Shown here in pieces: positions 9,425 to 18,637 of a stretch of DNA of 64,000 nucleotides; the stretch's first letter is position 1; every line of letters starts with the position of its first letter. This DNA is from Bacteroidota bacterium (lineage in GTDB: Bacteria > Bacteroidota > Bacteroidia > AKYH767-A > 2013-40CM-41-45). The stretch is taken from assembly GCA_016720655.1 (NCBI GenBank), contig JADKKE010000010.1, positions 1 to 64,000 on the forward strand, given 5' to 3'. Below the pieces are notes generated by a model. It saw only the letters and a list, made by a program, of their open reading frames with translations, was not told the origin of the DNA and ran no database searches. The position numbers and the translations under genes were made by a program.

Positions 9425-10003
9425 TTATTTCGCGGAACTCCTGGTCAGTTCGTTGTATTTCTGCATTGCTTTGTCCGCATTTTTTTCATCCCCGCTCTTC
9501 TTCAAAATGACTGCCAGATTGTGATGCGATTTAGCATGCAAAGGGTCCATTTTAATATTTTCTTCCAGCAATGAAATGGCTCTTTTGTATTTATTCACAT
9601 TCGAATAACAGGTAGCGAGATCACATTTGATATTTAAATTGCCCGGATCGATTGCCAAAGCTTTTTCATAAAATTCAATCGCCTTTTCATCCTGCTGACT
9701 GTCATAATATATATTTCCAAGATTTCCAATCGCGACAAGATTCAAGCTGTCTTGCTTGTACACTTCCAGAAAATGAACAGCAGCTTTGCTCAATTGTGCT
9801 GCTGAATAATAACGAACAGCCAGCATCGTCCTGAGCTCAATATTCAATGAGTCCTGCAGCAATTTCGCTTCCATAACTGAAAACTCATCACCTGCAGACG
9901 TATTCACGGCCGGTCCATCCGGATTTTTTTCTGGCAGTGAATTGCAGGAGCATGTTATAAGTCCTGCTATAGACACAACCATCAGAGCAATTCGTTTTAG
10001 CAT
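9425..10003 (-). CDS. TPR lipoprotein
   Basis: I prefer the ATG at 10003 (MLKRIALMVVSIAGLITCSC), which gives a lipoprotein signal with LITC lipobox and a 19-base gap after the upstream stop; a longer frame reaches into that gene. The mature part has about four tetratricopeptide repeats, e.g. LVAIGNLGNIYYDSQQDEKA and NIKCDLATCYSNVNKYKRA, ending with HHNLAVILKKSGDEKNADKA. TPR proteins of this kind act as scaffolds. It lies between the two GW/OB-fold genes and is probably cotranscribed with them and with CcsBA, so it may help organise cytochrome assembly in the periplasm. Confidence 0.75.
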   Translation of the reverse strand: MLKRIALMVVSIAGLITCSCNSLPEKNPDGPAVNTSAGDEFSVMEAKLLQDSLNIELRTMLAVRYYSAAQLSKAAVHFLEVYKQDSLNLVAIGNLGNIYYDSQQDEKAIEFYEKALAIDPGNLNIKCDLATCYSNVNKYKRAISLLEENIKMDPLHAKSHHNLAVILKKSGDEKNADKAMQKYNELTRSSAK

Positions 10004-10022
10004 CGGAACAAATATTAAATTT

Positions 10023-11078
10023 TCACTTACTAATTTTCGCATCTTCCACTATGACATCATAGAAATACCCAAAACCAAAATCTTTGTCCAGATGAACGTT
10101 TCCTTCCACGGATATCTTATCTCCTACCTTTACTTCCTGGTCCGTTGTGATCGTCAAATCAAATTTTCCATCGAATTCTGTTCCATCCTGGATATGAATC
10201 CAATTCTTTTTCATAATCCCTGTATTGAATTTCGTAACCTCTCCTTTTATCTTTATTGATTTCTCTGCATACTGTGATTTATTTTTCAGAAGCGTCGCAA
10301 TGGTAAGATCCGTTTTGGCATGACTCAGGCTGACTTCCTTTTTCTCCAGCGGAACTGACGATCCTGTTGAAACGGCTTGATTGTTTTGTGTCACCACATT
10401 CGAATTGGCTTCCAAAGCCTGAGGGTTGGTCGCAATATTGTCTACAAACAATATCGAATCAAAAGTTCTCTTCAACTCCTTACTCGCAAAACCAGTCATT
10501 GGAAGTCCGCCTTTAAAATAATACGTCGTACCCGCCTTCGCATCCATTCGTGTTACAGCGATCCACAGTTCTTTTCCATCTTCCTTGCCTCTCAGATATG
10601 TGTATTGATTTGTTTGAAGAATCTCTTCCGCAAGCAATTTGTGCAAAGCATTCGCGTTGACATTTGGAGTTTGTTCAACCGCGTGGTTCTCCATGCCTGC
10701 ATCCTGTGTTGCTGTTTGTGAACCTCCGGCTTCAGCAGCTCCTGTATTTTCCGGTAAGGCAGGACTTGAACTGATATAATCCAGGAACATTATTTCCTTA
10801 AAACTCCGGTTGAGTTCCTTGCTTACAAATTCAGTCATAGCGAGACCATTCTTGTAATAATAGGTTTCTCCCGCTGCAGCCTGCATTTTAGGCGTGGCTA
10901 ACCAGGATTCAAGATCGCCTTCCTTAACACGCAGATAAGTGTATTGATTTGTCTGCAACACTTCCTGTACGATTACAGTATGAATTCCGGCTGTTGAAGT
11001 AGTCTGCTCTGAAACTTTATCGGATTTGCAGGCTACGATCAGGAACACTAAGGAAAGGAAGAGAGTGTATTTTTTCAT
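10023..11078 (-). CDS. GW-domain and OB-fold lipoprotein
   Basis: 351 residues. MKKYTLFLSLVFLIVACKSD is a lipoprotein signal with lipidated C17. Two GW/NrfJ-like modules follow at roughly 32-100 and 145-215; each has the block EVLQTNQYTYLR, a W-hydrophobic-A strand, the turn AGxTYYYK/FxGLxMT and the ending SKELNRSF or SKELKRTF. A Q/N/S/T-rich linker leads to an OB-fold at about 258-350 (IKIKGEVTKFNTGIMKKNWI, HIQDGTEF, VGDKISVEGNVHL). It has the same domain order as the protein at 8370-9400, so the two arose by duplication. It is the first gene after CcsBA (37-base gap). The function is unknown; its setting implies a role near the cytochrome c machinery. Confidence 0.75.
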   Translation of the reverse strand: MKKYTLFLSLVFLIVACKSDKVSEQTTSTAGIHTVIVQEVLQTNQYTYLRVKEGDLESWLATPKMQAAAGETYYYKNGLAMTEFVSKELNRSFKEIMFLDYISSSPALPENTGAAEAGGSQTATQDAGMENHAVEQTPNVNANALHKLLAEEILQTNQYTYLRGKEDGKELWIAVTRMDAKAGTTYYFKGGLPMTGFASKELKRTFDSILFVDNIATNPQALEANSNVVTQNNQAVSTGSSVPLEKKEVSLSHAKTDLTIATLLKNKSQYAEKSIKIKGEVTKFNTGIMKKNWIHIQDGTEFDGKFDLTITTDQEVKVGDKISVEGNVHLDKDFGFGYFYDVIVEDAKISK

Positions 11079-11115
11079 TTTGATTGGTTTAATTTCACAA
11101 GCACAATTTTTTTTT

Positions 11116-14100
11116 TCAATTCAATTCTTCCGCGTAAATTTTCTTTCGGATATAATTATCCTTTATTTTCGCAACGATCATCAATGCAACAATCGAAAAG
11201 ATTGCAATCCATGCCCACATCGGGAAGATCGCATGATCGCCAGCGCCATAACTATGCATTCCTTTTGACAAAAAATAGTTGACACCAAAAAATGTCATCA
11301 ACACACTACCAAAGGCGATTACCGATGCAACGTTGAAGAGATATTTGCTGCTCAATTTCGGGATGAAGCGCAAATGGAGAAGCAGTGTATAGGTGATCAC
11401 AATGATTAAGGCCCAGGTTTCCTTCGCATCCCATCCCCAGTATCGTCCCCAGGATTCATTTGCCCATACTCCTCCTAAAAATGTTCCAATTGTTGCCAGC
11501 ACGATTCCGACAGTGAGGTTCATTTCATTGATATGAGTAAGTTCCAGGATCAACAAATCCAAACGCCTGAAATTCTTTTTCGTCTTGAATAAGTAAATGA
11601 AGAAATTCATTATCCCAAGGAAAAAACCAAGTCCGAGGAAACCATAACTAATCGTGAGTACTGCGACATGAATGATGAGCCAATAGGATTTTAAAACCGG
11701 AGTAAGGTTTGTAAGCTGTGGATCATAACTGCTGTGACTTGCAGTCATTAAAATAAAGAAGGCCAATAAGGCTGTTGCTGCCAGAGTGATTTTCGAATAA
11801 CGGATAAAACTGAATCCAGCGAGCAGAGTGCCCCAGGCGACTAGCAACAAGGCTTCGTAACCATTGCTCCAGGGTGCGTAGCCAAGCAGATAGGAACGCA
11901 ATACCATTCCAAATGTATGGTACAGGAAGCCCAGTCCAAGGAGAGCAATACTCACATTCAGCATCCCGGTAATTATTTTGCTCTTCTTCGTTCTCACATT
12001 GTCAATGAATGCAAGTAAAAGTAAAACCAAACTTAAAATCGAATAGAAATTTCGAAGTACAATAAAAATCTGTGCTTTGTTGTAATAAATTTCCGCATTG
12101 ATCTTTGTTTCAGAGGGCAGCAAGTCTGCACCTTTTCCCTGTCTTTGCAATCCGGAAATATACCCGAGGATTCGTTCCGATTTGGAATAATCGCCTGACT
12201 TCATACTTGCTATGACTTCCCTGAAATAGGCCTGCATGAGATGGCTATAGGTAAGTTCTCGCAATTGCAAATCCTGATTAATAATATTGATCACACCTTT
12301 CAATGGAGTCGATGCTGCTTTGTCATCCCAGCTGATCCAATGGTTGTTTGGTGAATCCTGTTCGGGGAACATCTTCAGGATACTTACCTGGAACACCATC
12401 ATGAACACATTCATGCGTTCATCAACCTTGATTATTTCCTTATCAAAATTATTTCTTTCTACCGGCTTTTTGCGGAATGCATCTTCAGCATACTTCTGCA
12501 ATTTATACTTACCGGAAGCATCAAAGCAATCATTAAAAGATGCCTGTTTTGTTTTCACTCCCAAAAGATCCCGTACCGATTGCTCTTTGATATAGATCAT
12601 TTCCTGCTTCTTCCAGAATTCCGGATGAACAATCATATCCATGAATGCCTGCATGGCATTGAATTCGCCTCTTCCCTCGAAAACAAATTTGTCTTTCCTT
12701 GAAATTTTATGGAGTGCATCATACGCAAGCGAATTGATGGGTTCAAAGCGTCCATCAATTGTTTGCGTGATCAGGTGTCCGAAATGTTCGGCATGTTGTT
12801 CACTGACGATGCCCAAAGAGTCGTTCTGTGCATTTGCAGAAAAAGTAAATCCAATAATCAGTCCTACAATTGTGGTGATACTTTTCCTGCTTTTCCGGAT
12901 GATTGCGATGTTGTGTCGAAGTGTGAGGAAACGGGATTTCTTATTCAGCAAAGTGATAATAAATCCAAGAGTAAGCAGACCGTATCCGATATAGGAAATT
13001 AAAGTTCCCCAAAAGTCATGATTCACGGAGAGTATCGTACCCTTTTCATCCTGATCATAGGACGATTGAAAAAATCTGAAACTATCATAATCCAGAACAT
13101 TATTCATAAAGATGCGATGATTCAAACGTGTATCGCTTCGTTTATCGAGCACGGTCACTTCACTGGCATACGAAGAAGGACTTTCGGATCCGGCATATCG
13201 TTCCAGGATAAAATCATTTAAAAAAAGAGAAAAGGGCAATTCAATGGGTACTTTTCCATAGGCAATTTGAACCGGCACTTTGTCGAGCAACACTTCATGG
13301 TATTCCGCTACCTGTTCCGGAGAAAATATAAGCGGCACTTCGTAATCCTTTTGATTGTATGTAATATTAAATACCAAAGCATCCAGACCGGTTTCTTCTC
13401 CATCGGAATGAACGACTTTTTTTACAGCACTTTTATAATACCCGGAGAAGAAAAATGTTGCATCAGCAATTTGGTATAAATTTTTACTCTTGAATTCGAC
13501 CAGTGAATCTTTCGGAAAAACAGAACTGGTATTTGAGCTCATGTTGGTTTGCTTGATTTCTTGCATCGATATGATCGTCAATGCTCCGTCAGTTTCTTTT
13601 ACCATCGCATCCAGACCTTCCTGCTCTATGTTGAAACCAATTCTAAGCTTTCCTATATATTTAGCTTCCCCTTTTTCGATGAACATCTTTTCCCTTCCAT
13701 TTTCAGTCGCCACAACAAATTCCAGCAGGTCTTTTCCACCGGGAGAATTTTCCTGAACTTTTTCTTCGGCATTTGAAATATACTGTGTTGTCTGAAGGCG
13801 CAAAGAATTATTTCCATTCAAGTCCAGTTGTTGTGAAAAATGTGGTTTGAGGTAGGGACTGAAATTGACCGGGAAATCTTTCTCCAATTCTTTGCCAGCA
13901 TCCATCAGTGCAACCCGTACATAGGATTCATCGCTGTATAAGATATTCGAAGAATCGTTCTCGCGGATATGCATATTTCCTTCGAAACCGAAATAACGTG
14001 TAAGTCCGGCTCCGATAATCATGATGACAAAAGCTAAATGGAAAATAAGACCTCCGATTCGTTCTTTCCGGAGCATGTTAAAGGACTTGATGTGGCCGAT

Positions 14101-14316
14101 AAAATTCAAAGCCAGCAATACAAACAAGCCTTCAAACCATTTGGAATTATAGACCAGTTCTCTGGCCGTGATCGTATCGTATTTGTCTTCCAGGAAAGTT
14201 CCGGCAGCCATTGCCACAGCCAGTACCACGAGAAGAACAACCATGGTTTTTGATGAAAAAAGAAAATTCAGAATGCCTTTCATAGTATTGCTTAGAATCC
14301 TTAAAATCACCTTCAA
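11116..14316 (-). CDS. cytochrome c synthase, fused CcsB (ResB)-CcsA
   Basis: 1066 residues, the size of the fused CcsBA proteins of Bacteroidota and Epsilonproteobacteria. The N-terminal third is ResB-like, with early helices (TMVVLLVVLAVAMAAGTFLE, then LVYNSKWFEGLFVLLAL) and a long periplasmic loop. The C-terminal half is CcsA: YHTFGMVLRSYLLGYAPWSN, WLIIHVAVLTISYGFLGLGF, the tryptophan-rich WWD site NESWGRYWGWDAKETW around residue 955, and a conserved His in KGMHSYGAGDH. System II CcsBA exports haem and ligates it to CxxCH motifs outside the membrane. Translation may begin at the first ATG or at the ATG at 14283 (MKGILNFLFSS), closer to relatives. A dyad like an Fnr box lies 28 bases upstream of the first ATG. 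The gene sits directly downstream of the multihaem cytochromes, its obvious substrates. Confidence 0.9.
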   Translation of the reverse strand: MKVILRILSNTMKGILNFLFSSKTMVVLLVVLAVAMAAGTFLEDKYDTITARELVYNSKWFEGLFVLLALNFIGHIKSFNMLRKERIGGLIFHLAFVIMIIGAGLTRYFGFEGNMHIRENDSSNILYSDESYVRVALMDAGKELEKDFPVNFSPYLKPHFSQQLDLNGNNSLRLQTTQYISNAEEKVQENSPGGKDLLEFVVATENGREKMFIEKGEAKYIGKLRIGFNIEQEGLDAMVKETDGALTIISMQEIKQTNMSSNTSSVFPKDSLVEFKSKNLYQIADATFFFSGYYKSAVKKVVHSDGEETGLDALVFNITYNQKDYEVPLIFSPEQVAEYHEVLLDKVPVQIAYGKVPIELPFSLFLNDFILERYAGSESPSSYASEVTVLDKRSDTRLNHRIFMNNVLDYDSFRFFQSSYDQDEKGTILSVNHDFWGTLISYIGYGLLTLGFIITLLNKKSRFLTLRHNIAIIRKSRKSITTIVGLIIGFTFSANAQNDSLGIVSEQHAEHFGHLITQTIDGRFEPINSLAYDALHKISRKDKFVFEGRGEFNAMQAFMDMIVHPEFWKKQEMIYIKEQSVRDLLGVKTKQASFNDCFDASGKYKLQKYAEDAFRKKPVERNNFDKEIIKVDERMNVFMMVFQVSILKMFPEQDSPNNHWISWDDKAASTPLKGVINIINQDLQLRELTYSHLMQAYFREVIASMKSGDYSKSERILGYISGLQRQGKGADLLPSETKINAEIYYNKAQIFIVLRNFYSILSLVLLLLAFIDNVRTKKSKIITGMLNVSIALLGLGFLYHTFGMVLRSYLLGYAPWSNGYEALLLVAWGTLLAGFSFIRYSKITLAATALLAFFILMTASHSSYDPQLTNLTPVLKSYWLIIHVAVLTISYGFLGLGFFLGIMNFFIYLFKTKKNFRRLDLLILELTHINEMNLTVGIVLATIGTFLGGVWANESWGRYWGWDAKETWALIIVITYTLLLHLRFIPKLSSKYLFNVASVIAFGSVLMTFFGVNYFLSKGMHSYGAGDHAIFPMWAWIAIFSIVALMIVAKIKDNYIRKKIYAEELN

Positions 14317-14343
14317 AAGTGAAGATTTTGAGCACTTTCTAAC

Positions 14344-14357
14344 ATGATAGGAATCAT
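14344..14357. promoter_or_regulatory. Fnr/Crp-type dyad upstream of ccsBA
   Basis: ATGATAGGAATCAT, a perfect ATGAT-N4-ATCAT dyad, in the 97-bp gap between the 10-haem cytochrome gene and ccsBA. Two identical half-site pairs lie before hemA. The core TGAT-N4-ATCA is that of classical Fnr sites. Confidence 0.6.
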
Positions 14358-14413
14358 ATAATGGTTGTGAAAATAGATGACCTTAATCGACAGAAAAACA
14401 AATTCCATAACCT

Positions 14414-15433
14414 TTATCGTTCATACTTTTTCTCTGTATGACAGCCCGGGGCACAGCTTCCTCCTTTGGGAAGCTTAACGAATTTTATCGGCATTTTCCA
14501 CTCTCCAAAGGTCACTTTATCCGCAATGAGGTATAAATTATTGGATGCGTGTACAGAGTGGCAGTTTGAGCAGTTTCTGCCTTTTGGCTGGTTCACATGA
14601 AGGAAATGCATATTTGTTTCTCCATTCCTGAATCCGGTTGATTCTGATGTTTGAGCATCTTCGTACAGGGTACTTTCGTGACACTCCAGGCACAAGGCGT
14701 AATTTTGCTTCTGAGCTGCAGTATAATTCCCGGCAGGATAAGATTTAGATAACAAGTTTTTAGTATTTGAAGCATGCGGATTGTGGCAAACCGAACATCC
14801 ATTGTTTTCGATGGCTCCATGCACGTATTTGCTCTTTACAATCATCGATTTCATGTCAGGAATAGTACGCTGACCTACAGCAATCGTTTTATCATGGCAG
14901 CTATAACACAAATCCGGTTCCGCTGCCTGCAAAATTTTCTTCTCCGCGGAAGAGTGAGGTGAATGGCAATTGACACATGCTTTTTTGATTTTAATGGCGG
15001 AATGAACGACAGAAGAGGAATCCACTTTATTTTGCAAATCTGTGTGACAGGAATAACACAAACCCGGTGCCGCAGTTGACAAGAGATGCTCACCTTTTGA
15101 ACTGTGTACATCATGACATGAAAAACAATCCCCTTCCTTCACCGGAGCATGTACTTCTTCCTTAAGAATATTTTTTTCTTCGTGGCAGCTATAACACAAT
15201 GCAGGAACATCTTTCACCAATGCAAATCCTTCGACATCTTCCAAAGGGTGCTCTTTTCCATTGCTTTGGTGACAGGAAAGACATTCCTCTGCAACCGGCT
15301 TATGGATCATCTTCTTTTCTATCAATTTACCATGACATTCCAGGCATTTATTGCTCACTGTTGCATTCTGTGCATGCGACTGAATGCCGACTATCAAGAG
15401 ACAACAGAAAAACATCAGGACTACCTTATTCAT
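14414..15433 (-). CDS. periplasmic decahaem c-type cytochrome (MtrA-like role)
   Basis: 339 residues with signal peptide MNKVVLMFFCCLLIVGIQSHA. Ten CxxCH haem sites follow (CLECH, CLSCH, CYSCH, CFSCH, CYSCH, CVNCH, CYSCH, CSVCH, CLECH, CSNCH), many in the doubled-CXXCH pattern, plus a last CAPGCH (CX3CH) 11 residues before the end. Each haem pair is followed by PHAS/VHSS-type turns. Ten haems in about 340 residues is close to MtrA of Shewanella (333 residues, ten haems), the periplasmic wire of a porin-cytochrome conduit. The next gene upstream encodes an outer-membrane barrel and the one before that a lipoprotein cytochrome. I infer it carries electrons from the periplasm into the barrel; no redox partner can be read from sequence. 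Confidence 0.8.
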   Translation of the reverse strand: MNKVVLMFFCCLLIVGIQSHAQNATVSNKCLECHGKLIEKKMIHKPVAEECLSCHQSNGKEHPLEDVEGFALVKDVPALCYSCHEEKNILKEEVHAPVKEGDCFSCHDVHSSKGEHLLSTAAPGLCYSCHTDLQNKVDSSSVVHSAIKIKKACVNCHSPHSSAEKKILQAAEPDLCYSCHDKTIAVGQRTIPDMKSMIVKSKYVHGAIENNGCSVCHNPHASNTKNLLSKSYPAGNYTAAQKQNYALCLECHESTLYEDAQTSESTGFRNGETNMHFLHVNQPKGRNCSNCHSVHASNNLYLIADKVTFGEWKMPIKFVKLPKGGSCAPGCHTEKKYER

Positions 15434-15444
15434 AACATCGTGTA

Positions 15445-17406
15445 TTAAAAATTCCGCGTTAATTGTACATAAACACCTCTGTAATTAATTCTTGAGTTTA
15501 CACTTTTGTTCCAATAAATATCCGCACCCAATGTAAAGTACAAGCTGTGCAGAATGGTTGTGATTTCAGCTTTTGAAGTATGTACCTTCATGTCAATTCC
15601 CCTTCCGGTCATTGCTCTGTACATATAGTCCAGATTTATCCGGATATTCTCATTTACAGAATAAGCCACTTTGCAAGAAGCATCCATATCCCTTCGCGGT
15701 GTTACTTCATAATTCATTTTGTAATCAGACAAATTCCCGTTCAGTGTGAGGTATATCTTTTTGAACATTTTCTGATAGGTCACAAAATATTTCATCCCTT
15801 CATACGGCAATACATTGCTCCGACAATATTCGTATTCAACACCCAGTTTGAGAAAATAAAAATCCAATCTCACTCCGGAAACATGTCTGGTGATGGTATT
15901 CAAAACCTGATTTTCGACACTGCTTTGATTGGTGTAACCTTGTGTATAAAGTCTGTAATACACATTTAAAACATTGTTGTACATCCAAAGGTCTGTGATC
16001 CATGCATTGCTATTCATCTCAAAATGACCAACCGGGTTTTGCATCCGGTAATCGATATAAACGGTAGCGTTATTGGGTATTAATCCGCCGGGGACACGAA
16101 TTATTTCGATATATGGGCTTCTGTCGATCAAAATATAATCCAGCAAAGGCTGATAAATAGTATTGCCAAGTACATCCCTGACAACAATTGATTGAATATC
16201 GATATTTTGGTTTCTAAGAAGAATGATTTCATTATCCTGCAGAATATATTCTTCTCTTCGTACCTCTGTGGATTTACCCGGTGTTTGAATTGTCTGGTAT
16301 TCCTTAGAATAATTATAAGACATTAATATTTTACCGTTCGGTATTTTTTTGTTGTACTTCAGATCGAGACCAGCTTTGTCTCTTGTTTCAATGTAATTGC
16401 TTTGATCTGACTTACTATGCTCGTAACGCACACCGGTGTTTAAGCTTTCAAACAATTGATGACTCAATCCACTCTCTATTCGCTGGTACTTGATATCAAC
16501 CAAATCCTGCTTTGCAATCCTGTAGTTGTAACCATTGGATAAAACAAAACGGTAGGGCAACCTCAGAGTGAGATTCTCCTGTGCGGAAAAGCTTTTGAAA
16601 TTAATCGTCCCATACTCATTGGTATTTGCCAGTGCAGAAGTAAACGTATACCGTTTGTTACGATCAAAAGAAATTTCATCACTCAGCTCAAGAAAATCCA
16701 CTGTGGTAATGGTTTGCATGGGTGCATTAAAAACAACATCATCCTGTACTGTTTTGGTTTTTGTTTTGAGCACCGTAAATGAATGGTAATCCCTCAAGCC
16801 AAAAGCTTTGTGCGCATTTCCCTGATAAATCTCCTGGTTCATGCTGAAGCTCCTCACAATATCCAGCATTTTCTGATCTGATTTCTGATGTGTATACGCA
16901 AAAGAAACTGGCAATACTTTATTCTGATAAGAGATGATGGCACCTTTGTATTTATTCGTTGCACGGATCCTCGTCAGGTTTTCGATATTCTGAATACTCT
17001 GATAATTGCTTGCATTCAGGCTGACATTGAAATTTTTCTTTCTTAAAAAAGTCGTCGAAAGATCCCAACCTTCGTTGTTGCTTTTCTCGGAATAATCCGG
17101 GATTCCAATGTAAGTACTGCGTCGGGTTTCGGGATTGTAGATGCCGTTTAAACTAACCAGCATAAAATTCGGATGAACGAAATAACTCTGGCTTCTTAAC
17201 TGAAGGATTCCATTGATGTAGGATTCAGAATGCATGTTCTCGAAACTTCCGTTTGCGATCCTCGATTCACGATAATTCCCACGAATATTTGCCTGCCCTG
17301 AAAGTGCAGTAAGTCTCCAAATTTTAAATGGACTTTGATCGGATTGAGCAAAAGCGTTCAATCCAAACAGAACCAAGATGAGGAGTATGTACTTTTGATG
17401 TTTCAA
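15445..17406 (-). CDS. large outer-membrane beta-barrel, probable porin of a cytochrome conduit
   Basis: 653 residues with signal peptide MKHQKYILLILVLFGLNAFA. The mature part is a run of alternating amphipathic strands with aromatic girdles (e.g. SYINGILQLRSQSYFVHPNF, RYTFTSALANTNEYGTINF, KIYLTLNGNLSDYKMNYEV) and ends GVYVQLTRNF, with the C-terminal Phe used by the BAM machinery. Length suits a barrel of about 26 strands, like MtrB (about 670-700 residues). It lies 11 bases from the decahaem gene and 19 from the lipoprotein cytochrome gene, so the three form one transcript. I infer an MtrB/PioB-like sheath around the periplasmic cytochrome. Sequence identity to MtrB is not obvious by eye, so analogy rather than homology is claimed. 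Confidence 0.75.
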   Translation of the reverse strand: MKHQKYILLILVLFGLNAFAQSDQSPFKIWRLTALSGQANIRGNYRESRIANGSFENMHSESYINGILQLRSQSYFVHPNFMLVSLNGIYNPETRRSTYIGIPDYSEKSNNEGWDLSTTFLRKKNFNVSLNASNYQSIQNIENLTRIRATNKYKGAIISYQNKVLPVSFAYTHQKSDQKMLDIVRSFSMNQEIYQGNAHKAFGLRDYHSFTVLKTKTKTVQDDVVFNAPMQTITTVDFLELSDEISFDRNKRYTFTSALANTNEYGTINFKSFSAQENLTLRLPYRFVLSNGYNYRIAKQDLVDIKYQRIESGLSHQLFESLNTGVRYEHSKSDQSNYIETRDKAGLDLKYNKKIPNGKILMSYNYSKEYQTIQTPGKSTEVRREEYILQDNEIILLRNQNIDIQSIVVRDVLGNTIYQPLLDYILIDRSPYIEIIRVPGGLIPNNATVYIDYRMQNPVGHFEMNSNAWITDLWMYNNVLNVYYRLYTQGYTNQSSVENQVLNTITRHVSGVRLDFYFLKLGVEYEYCRSNVLPYEGMKYFVTYQKMFKKIYLTLNGNLSDYKMNYEVTPRRDMDASCKVAYSVNENIRINLDYMYRAMTGRGIDMKVHTSKAEITTILHSLYFTLGADIYWNKSVNSRINYRGVYVQLTRNF

Positions 17407-17425
17407 GAACTTGTTTTTTTGTTTA

Positions 17426-18409
17426 CTACAATTTCAATTTATTTTTTTCATCAATCTTAATTGGCAGGGTATCCAGAGGCTGGTCATTTTCCGGCTTATT
17501 AAGATCCATCGTATCCGCGGGTAGAACATTTTCTGTTTTCTTCAATGGTGTAACTTTTTGTGAAGGCAATAAGGTTTGAACCAGCAGGTTTTTATCTGCA
17601 CCACCATGAGGATTGTGACAAACTGTGCAATTGCTTTTCTTTGATTTCTTATGTGTCGCTGTGCTGAACACCTGTTCTGCATTGTGACAGAATAAACAGA
17701 GTGACTGTCCGTCCCGCATAAGATAATTGGTAGATTTTGAAGCATGGGAATCATGACAAGCCGAACATTCTCCTGAAGCCACAGGACCATGTGTTACAGG
17801 GTACATATTTGTAAAATCTTCATGGCATTGAGTGCAAGCAGAAGAATTCAAAAAACCTCTATTGCCACCGCCGTGTGGATTGTGACAAACTGTACAATTG
17901 GATTCACCAATCTTCTCATGCATTTTATTCGCGAAAACATCTTTCTGATCGTGACAATAAAAACAAATTTCTCTGTCGGGTCGAATAAGCAAGCTCTCGA
18001 ATTTGGACATGTGTTGATCATGACACAAGAGGCAGGCTCCGGCGGCAACCGGGCCATGAGTAATTTCATACTTTGCATTCAGATCTTCATGACATGAATA
18101 GCAAAGTTCAGGCATGGCTTTAATCAATGCATTGCTGAAGCCTTCTTCGTGGCAGCTTTTGCATTTCTCTTCTTCGTAGGGTTTGTGAGTAAAATATTCA
18201 GGCTTTACTTCCCTGCCTACAACTGCATTGCTGTCAGCAAGTGTTGAATCAGATGCCTGAATTGTATTTCGGTTTGGATCAGGAACACCATCAAAAAAAA
18301 AGGAAAGGACGCGATATTGTCGTTCAGGCGCACAACTACTGATTGCAAAAATAGCAAGCAGAAGAATAAACCAAATCTTAAAAGATTCTGTTGTCCCTCT
18401 CCTTCTCAT
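17426..18409 (-). CDS. nonahaem c-type cytochrome lipoprotein
   Basis: 327 residues. The N terminus (FKIWFILLLAIFAISSCAPE) is a lipoprotein signal with an ISSC lipobox. Nine CxxCH sites follow: CKSCH, CYSCH, CLLCH, CFYCH, CTVCH, CTQCH, CSACH, CLFCH, CTVCH. Haems 2-5 and 6-9 form a tandem duplication: each half runs CxxCHED, THGPVA(A/S)GxC, CH(D)xHxSK, CxFxCH, then SNCTVCHNPHGG. The last ~60 residues are haem-free and charged. Being lipidated and encoded directly upstream of the barrel and the decahaem protein, it is the likely outer-surface cytochrome of the conduit, equivalent in position to MtrC. Whether it faces outward or inward cannot be read from the sequence; the residues after Cys do not match a clear surface-export signal. 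Confidence 0.8.
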   Translation of the reverse strand: MRRRGTTESFKIWFILLLAIFAISSCAPERQYRVLSFFFDGVPDPNRNTIQASDSTLADSNAVVGREVKPEYFTHKPYEEEKCKSCHEEGFSNALIKAMPELCYSCHEDLNAKYEITHGPVAAGACLLCHDQHMSKFESLLIRPDREICFYCHDQKDVFANKMHEKIGESNCTVCHNPHGGGNRGFLNSSACTQCHEDFTNMYPVTHGPVASGECSACHDSHASKSTNYLMRDGQSLCLFCHNAEQVFSTATHKKSKKSNCTVCHNPHGGADKNLLVQTLLPSQKVTPLKKTENVLPADTMDLNKPENDQPLDTLPIKIDEKNKLKL

Positions 18410-18586
18410 GGTCTTCCGAAATGGTTAAGCGCTTATCCGTCAACATACAGCCGCAATTATGCCAACCAAAACTACGACACAGGCGCATTTTTCAATATGA
18501 TATTCAACAGGTTTTAAGTTGCGGGAACAGAGGATTTATCACCTGTTTTAGCTCTCAAAAATTCAATTAAAATTTGGACACGAAAA

Positions 18587-18602
18587 GATCTGAATTCAGA
18601 TC
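18587..18602. promoter_or_regulatory. 16-bp perfect palindrome upstream of the conduit operon
   Basis: GATCTGAATTCAGATC reads identically on both strands. It lies in the 228-bp gap between the leftward NHL gene and the leftward cytochrome-barrel-cytochrome genes, about 180 bases before the first cytochrome start, where an operator could be. Confidence 0.4.
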
Positions 18603-18637
18603 CACGCAAAGAGCCTTAAAAGAGATGTTCAAAAATA

